A stretch of 64,000 bases of DNA from AP-15 sp963774345 (lineage in GTDB: Bacteria > Pseudomonadota > Alphaproteobacteria > ATCC43930 > CGMCC-115725), in the NCBI GenBank assembly GCA_963774345.1, contig CAVZFB010000065.1, forward strand, positions 62,001-126,000. The letters run 5' to 3'. Of this stretch, positions 61,248 to 64,000 are shown piece by piece. Position 1 is the stretch's first letter. Each line of letters opens with the position of its first letter. The notes under the pieces are model-generated. The model ran no database searches. It was not told the origin of the DNA and saw nothing but the letters and a program-made list of their open reading frames with translations. A program made the position numbers and the translations under genes.

Positions 61248-62264
61248 ATGGCAAAAATGCGGGCGGTGCAGGTGGCGCGGGGCGGCGGCCCGCTTGAACT
61301 CGTCGAGCGCGACGTGCCCGAGCCGGCGCGAGGCGAAGTTCGCGTCCGCATCGAGGCATGCGGCGTGTGCCACAGCGACAGTCTCACCGTCGAAGGGCAA
61401 TGGCCCGGACTCGCCTTCCCGCGCATCCCCGGGCACGAGATCGCCGGGGTGATCGACGCAGTCGGCGCCGGCGTGGCCGGCTGGAGCACCGGGCAGCGGG
61501 TCGGGGTCGGCTGGTTTGGCGGGCATTGCGGGTATTGCGAGCCGTGCCGGCGCGGCTGGCTGATCGATTGCCGCAACCTGCGCATTCCCGGTATTTCGTA
61601 CGACGGCGGCTATGCCGAGGCGATGGTGGCCCCCGCCGACGCGCTCGCTGCGATCCCGGATGAGTTTGCGGCCGCCGACGCCGCCCCGCTGCTCTGCGCC
61701 GGGGTTACGACCTTCAACGCGCTGCGTCACAGCGGCGCGATGCCGGGCGACGTGGTCGCGATCCTGGGGATCGGCGGCCTCGGTCATCTCGGGGTGCAGT
61801 TCGCGAACAAGCTCGGCTTCCGCACCGTCGCGATCGCACGCGGCGCCGACAAGGAGGCGCTCGCCCGCAAGCTCGGCGCGCACTACTTCATCGACAATGC
61901 GAGCGAGGACGTGGCGGCGGCACTCAACCGCCTCGGCGGCGCGCGGGCCGTGCTGGCCACCGTCACCAGCGCCAAGGCGATGACGCCCGCGATCGATGGG
62001 CTCGCGGTGCGCGGCCGGCTTATCGTGGTGGGCGTCGACCCCGAGCCGATCCAGGTCACGCCGCTGCAATTGATTGGCGGAAGCCGAAGCGTTGTGGGTC
62101 ACGCCGCCGGCGCGTCGATCAACTCGGAGGACACGCTCGTCTTCAGCGCGCTGACTGGCGTCCGTCCGATGATCGAGACAATGCCGCTGGAGCGCGCGGC
62201 GGAGGCCTATGCGCGAATGATGCGGGGCGCCGCGCGCTTCCGGATGGTGCTGACGATGGCGTAG
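61248..62264 (+). CDS. Zinc-dependent alcohol dehydrogenase
   Basis: 338 residues, MDR superfamily. Catalytic zinc ligands in CGVCHSDSLTVEG and GHEIAGVID; structural zinc cysteines in CGYCEPCRRGWLIDC; NAD-binding ILGIGGLGHLGVQFANKLG near 175. YGGYAE, LLCAGVTTFNAL are as in AdhP-type enzymes. It oxidises primary alcohols or reduces aldehydes. ATG 61248 was preferred over GTG 61245 for spacing to AGGAGG. Coupled to the small Cys-rich protein upstream. Intact. Confidence 0.92.
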   Translation: MAKMRAVQVARGGGPLELVERDVPEPARGEVRVRIEACGVCHSDSLTVEGQWPGLAFPRIPGHEIAGVIDAVGAGVAGWSTGQRVGVGWFGGHCGYCEPCRRGWLIDCRNLRIPGISYDGGYAEAMVAPADALAAIPDEFAAADAAPLLCAGVTTFNALRHSGAMPGDVVAILGIGGLGHLGVQFANKLGFRTVAIARGADKEALARKLGAHYFIDNASEDVAAALNRLGGARAVLATVTSAKAMTPAIDGLAVRGRLIVVGVDPEPIQVTPLQLIGGSRSVVGHAAGASINSEDTLVFSALTGVRPMIETMPLERAAEAYARMMRGAARFRMVLTMA

Positions 62265-62447
62265 CACCGATGCTAACTGCGCCCGACGGCCGGCCGGGGA
62301 GGATATGCGCCCGACGCCGACTCCAACGCACCCCATTGGCTGAGCGGCCGGGGCTCGGTTATCAGAGCGGGGTCCATTCGGCCCTCTCCGACGTTCGTGA
62401 CGTCAGGGTTTACCGCGGATTTACCTTATTGGCTAATGCTTGGTCTC

Positions 62448-63263
62448 ATGAATCAGGGTCCTACTCCGTCGGGGTACGCGCCTGTGCTATCGATCGTGAT
62501 CCCCGTCTACAACGAAATGCATACAATTGGGCAAATCTTGCTGGAAGTTACGAGGGCGTTGCGTGAAGTCCACAAACAGATAATCGTGGTGGATGATTGC
62601 TCCGGCGACGGAACCGCCGGCTGGCTGCGGCGGAATCTGGCGGATGCCGAAGGGGTCTGGCGCGGCATGTCGCTCGATCGTGACGGCGAACTCGATCTCT
62701 CCGCAATCGGCCCACAAAATGAAGGTGGCTTCTCGTTTACCGTCCTCTTTCACGAACGGAATCGGGGCAAAGGCGCCGCTGTCAGAAGCGGATTGGCATG
62801 CGCGTCGGGGGATGTCATCGTCGTCCAAGACGCCGACCTCGAATACGATCCAAGCGACTGGTCGCGTATGCTGTCGCTAATAACCAATCGGAAAGTTGCT
62901 GATGTCGTCTATGGGTCAAGGTTCTACGGTCGCCCGCATCGCTCACTGTATTTTCATCATTACATGGGAAATCGTATTATTTCGTTACTGTTTAACTTGT
63001 TGTACAACCAAACATTGTCCGATATCGAAGTATGTTACAAGATGTTCACGCGTGAAGTTCTCCAAACGCTAAAATTGACTTCCAATGATTTTGGCTTTGA
63101 AATTGAAATCAGCGCACAGCTCGCTCGTGCCAAGCGGTGGCGAATCTACGAAGTTGGAATCAGCTACTACGGCCGCGCTTACGATGAAGGAAAGAAGATC
63201 AGCTGGCGCGACGGCCTAAAGGCGCTGGTGTATCTCTTTAAGTTCAGATTCTCTTCAAAATGA
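62448..63263 (+). CDS. Family 2 glycosyltransferase (dolichyl-phosphate-mannose synthase-like)
   Basis: 271 residues from ATG 62448 (GTG 62397 would add 17). SIVIPVYNEMHTIGQIL, IIVVDDCSGDGTA, VQDADLEYDP (DxD) and SDIEVCYKMFTREVL near 200 are typical of the GT2 enzymes that transfer a sugar to polyprenyl phosphate. The internal insertion (about 88-108) differs from short DPM1 forms. It starts the A/T-richer right end of the window with a membrane protein gene downstream, suggesting cell-surface polysaccharide or lipid glycosylation. Intact. Confidence 0.9.
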   Translation: MNQGPTPSGYAPVLSIVIPVYNEMHTIGQILLEVTRALREVHKQIIVVDDCSGDGTAGWLRRNLADAEGVWRGMSLDRDGELDLSAIGPQNEGGFSFTVLFHERNRGKGAAVRSGLACASGDVIVVQDADLEYDPSDWSRMLSLITNRKVADVVYGSRFYGRPHRSLYFHHYMGNRIISLLFNLLYNQTLSDIEVCYKMFTREVLQTLKLTSNDFGFEIEISAQLARAKRWRIYEVGISYYGRAYDEGKKISWRDGLKALVYLFKFRFSSK

Positions 63264-63571
63264 ATTGGGCATTGTGGGTCTCGCCAGGAGGATCGGCGCT
63301 TTCCGCTTCGGCCTCTCACTGGATACTTGGTGCAAAAAGGGGGCTCTTGCGATCGAATTTCGTTGTGGCGACACCAATGAGGTGGAAAATGGAGCCAACC
63401 GATCGGGCATGCCAGAAATAACACTGCCGTCCACACCTTTTTGTCGCCACTTCGGCGTCATTTGCAGACCGAATACGCTACAACGGCTGAAATGACTTAG
63501 CTCAGTTCAGGTCAGGCCTCGAATCGCTCAGACGACGCCTCGGCCGTTAAGTTCGAAGGGTATGGCACGGC
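63264..63571. other. Intergenic region before the last membrane protein
   Basis: 308 bp with no supported gene. Short open frames on both strands lack protein-like features, and no clear hairpin or dyad was seen. Confidence 0.5.
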
Positions 63572-64000
63572 ATGGTTTTCAACGGGAATAGCAATATGGA
63601 TTTTGCGAAGGCCAGTCCTCCGCCGCTCGTTGCCAAGATCCGCATCAATGCGTATTATCTGGTATTGGTGGTGATCGCATTTATCTATTACATTTTTTTG
63701 ATCGCCGGCCATAGTTTCCGGCTTTTTGAACCTACAGAACTGGGAATGAGCTTCAACAGCATGTTGGAGCATTTACTACGTGGACAGTTCGATATCGATC
63801 CGCACGCGATCAGGTTTGAGGGTTTTGTTCGTAATGGAAAGACTTACAGTTATTTCGGGATTTTTCCTGCGGTTTTGCGATTGCCTTTATATGCTGTCGG
63901 TAATCTGCGGTACGATGTTACACGTCTCTATTGCGCTCTCGCAGCAACGCTTGGCCTGGGTTTTCAGCTTGCGAGCGTGGCGGTGATATCGGACGAGTTG
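63572..64000 (+). CDS. Membrane protein, N-terminal part (cut by window edge)
   Basis: Open from ATG 63572 (or ATG 63596) to the right edge, about 140 residues. A membrane helix (YYLVLVVIAFIYYIFLIAG) near 30 is followed by an exoplasmic loop (MLEHLLRGQFDIDP, FEGFVRNGKTYSYFGIFPA) and a second hydrophobic segment (YCALAATLGLGFQLASVAV). The GKTYSYFGIFPALLRLP-type loop is seen in polytopic proteins beside glycosyltransferases, perhaps GT-C type. The function cannot be fixed from this part. Confidence 0.75.
   Translation, partial: MVFNGNSNMDFAKASPPPLVAKIRINAYYLVLVVIAFIYYIFLIAGHSFRLFEPTELGMSFNSMLEHLLRGQFDIDPHAIRFEGFVRNGKTYSYFGIFPAVLRLPLYAVGNLRYDVTRLYCALAATLGLGFQLASVAVISDEL

Overview
The window is high-GC DNA that fits an alphaproteobacterium, most likely Rhodospirillales-like. 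This is inferred from gene content and order: a full hopanoid (hpn) cluster next to cytochrome c maturation genes, a SUF iron-sulfur regulator beside sufB, a CcmI/CycH-type protein, a COQ7 hydroxylase, tandem adenylate-cyclase/TPR genes and alphaproteobacterial REP-like palindromes. No rRNA, tRNA or CRISPR array was seen.

Layout. 0-4 kb: sufB start, Rrf2 regulator with a palindromic operator, a two-component system and small proteins. 4-16.5 kb: hopanoid cluster. hpnI-J-K and hpnA-C-D-E-shc-G run leftward, and ispH-hpnH runs rightward between them. Together they cover squalene synthesis (HpnC, D, E), cyclisation (Shc), adenosyl transfer (HpnH), removal of adenine (HpnG) and side-chain or glycolipid tailoring (HpnI, J, K). 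16.6-20.5 kb: ccmF-ccmH-ccmI. 20.5-29.3 kb: accessory island with 21-bp phased repeats, a flavoprotein of the acyl-CoA dehydrogenase fold and a decayed copy of its 5' end, a PEP-CTERM protein, a 301-residue unknown protein, an OLD-type ATPase/Toprim nuclease with a stop codon in its P-loop, an IS110/IS1111 element and REP palindromes.

29.3-36.9 kb: CoA-transferase, transglutaminase, two class III cyclase/TPR genes with three cyclase 5' remnants, and two toxin-antitoxin pairs between the cyclases. 36.9-49.4 kb: metabolic and envelope genes (MetE-like, Coq7, DsbB, DedA, Uma2, ABC exporter, lytic transglycosylase, a DHQase-like/oxidoreductase/2-hydroxyacid dehydrogenase operon, extradiol dioxygenase, NCS1 permease). 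49.4-64 kb: SMR transporter, nitroreductase, RlpA, coenzyme F420 genes cofC and fbiC, SDR, DUF882 protein, sulfatase, zinc alcohol dehydrogenase, and a visibly more A/T-rich surface-polysaccharide segment cut by the right edge.

A global oddity matters for every reader. About 25 single-base insertions, and no clear single-base deletion in a full-length gene, break otherwise well-conserved genes (shc alone has seven). Most look like duplication of a neighbouring base. I treat these genes as probably intact in the organism and broken by insertion-biased sequencing error, but this cannot be proved from the sequence. For such genes the coordinates span all frames of the reconstructed gene.
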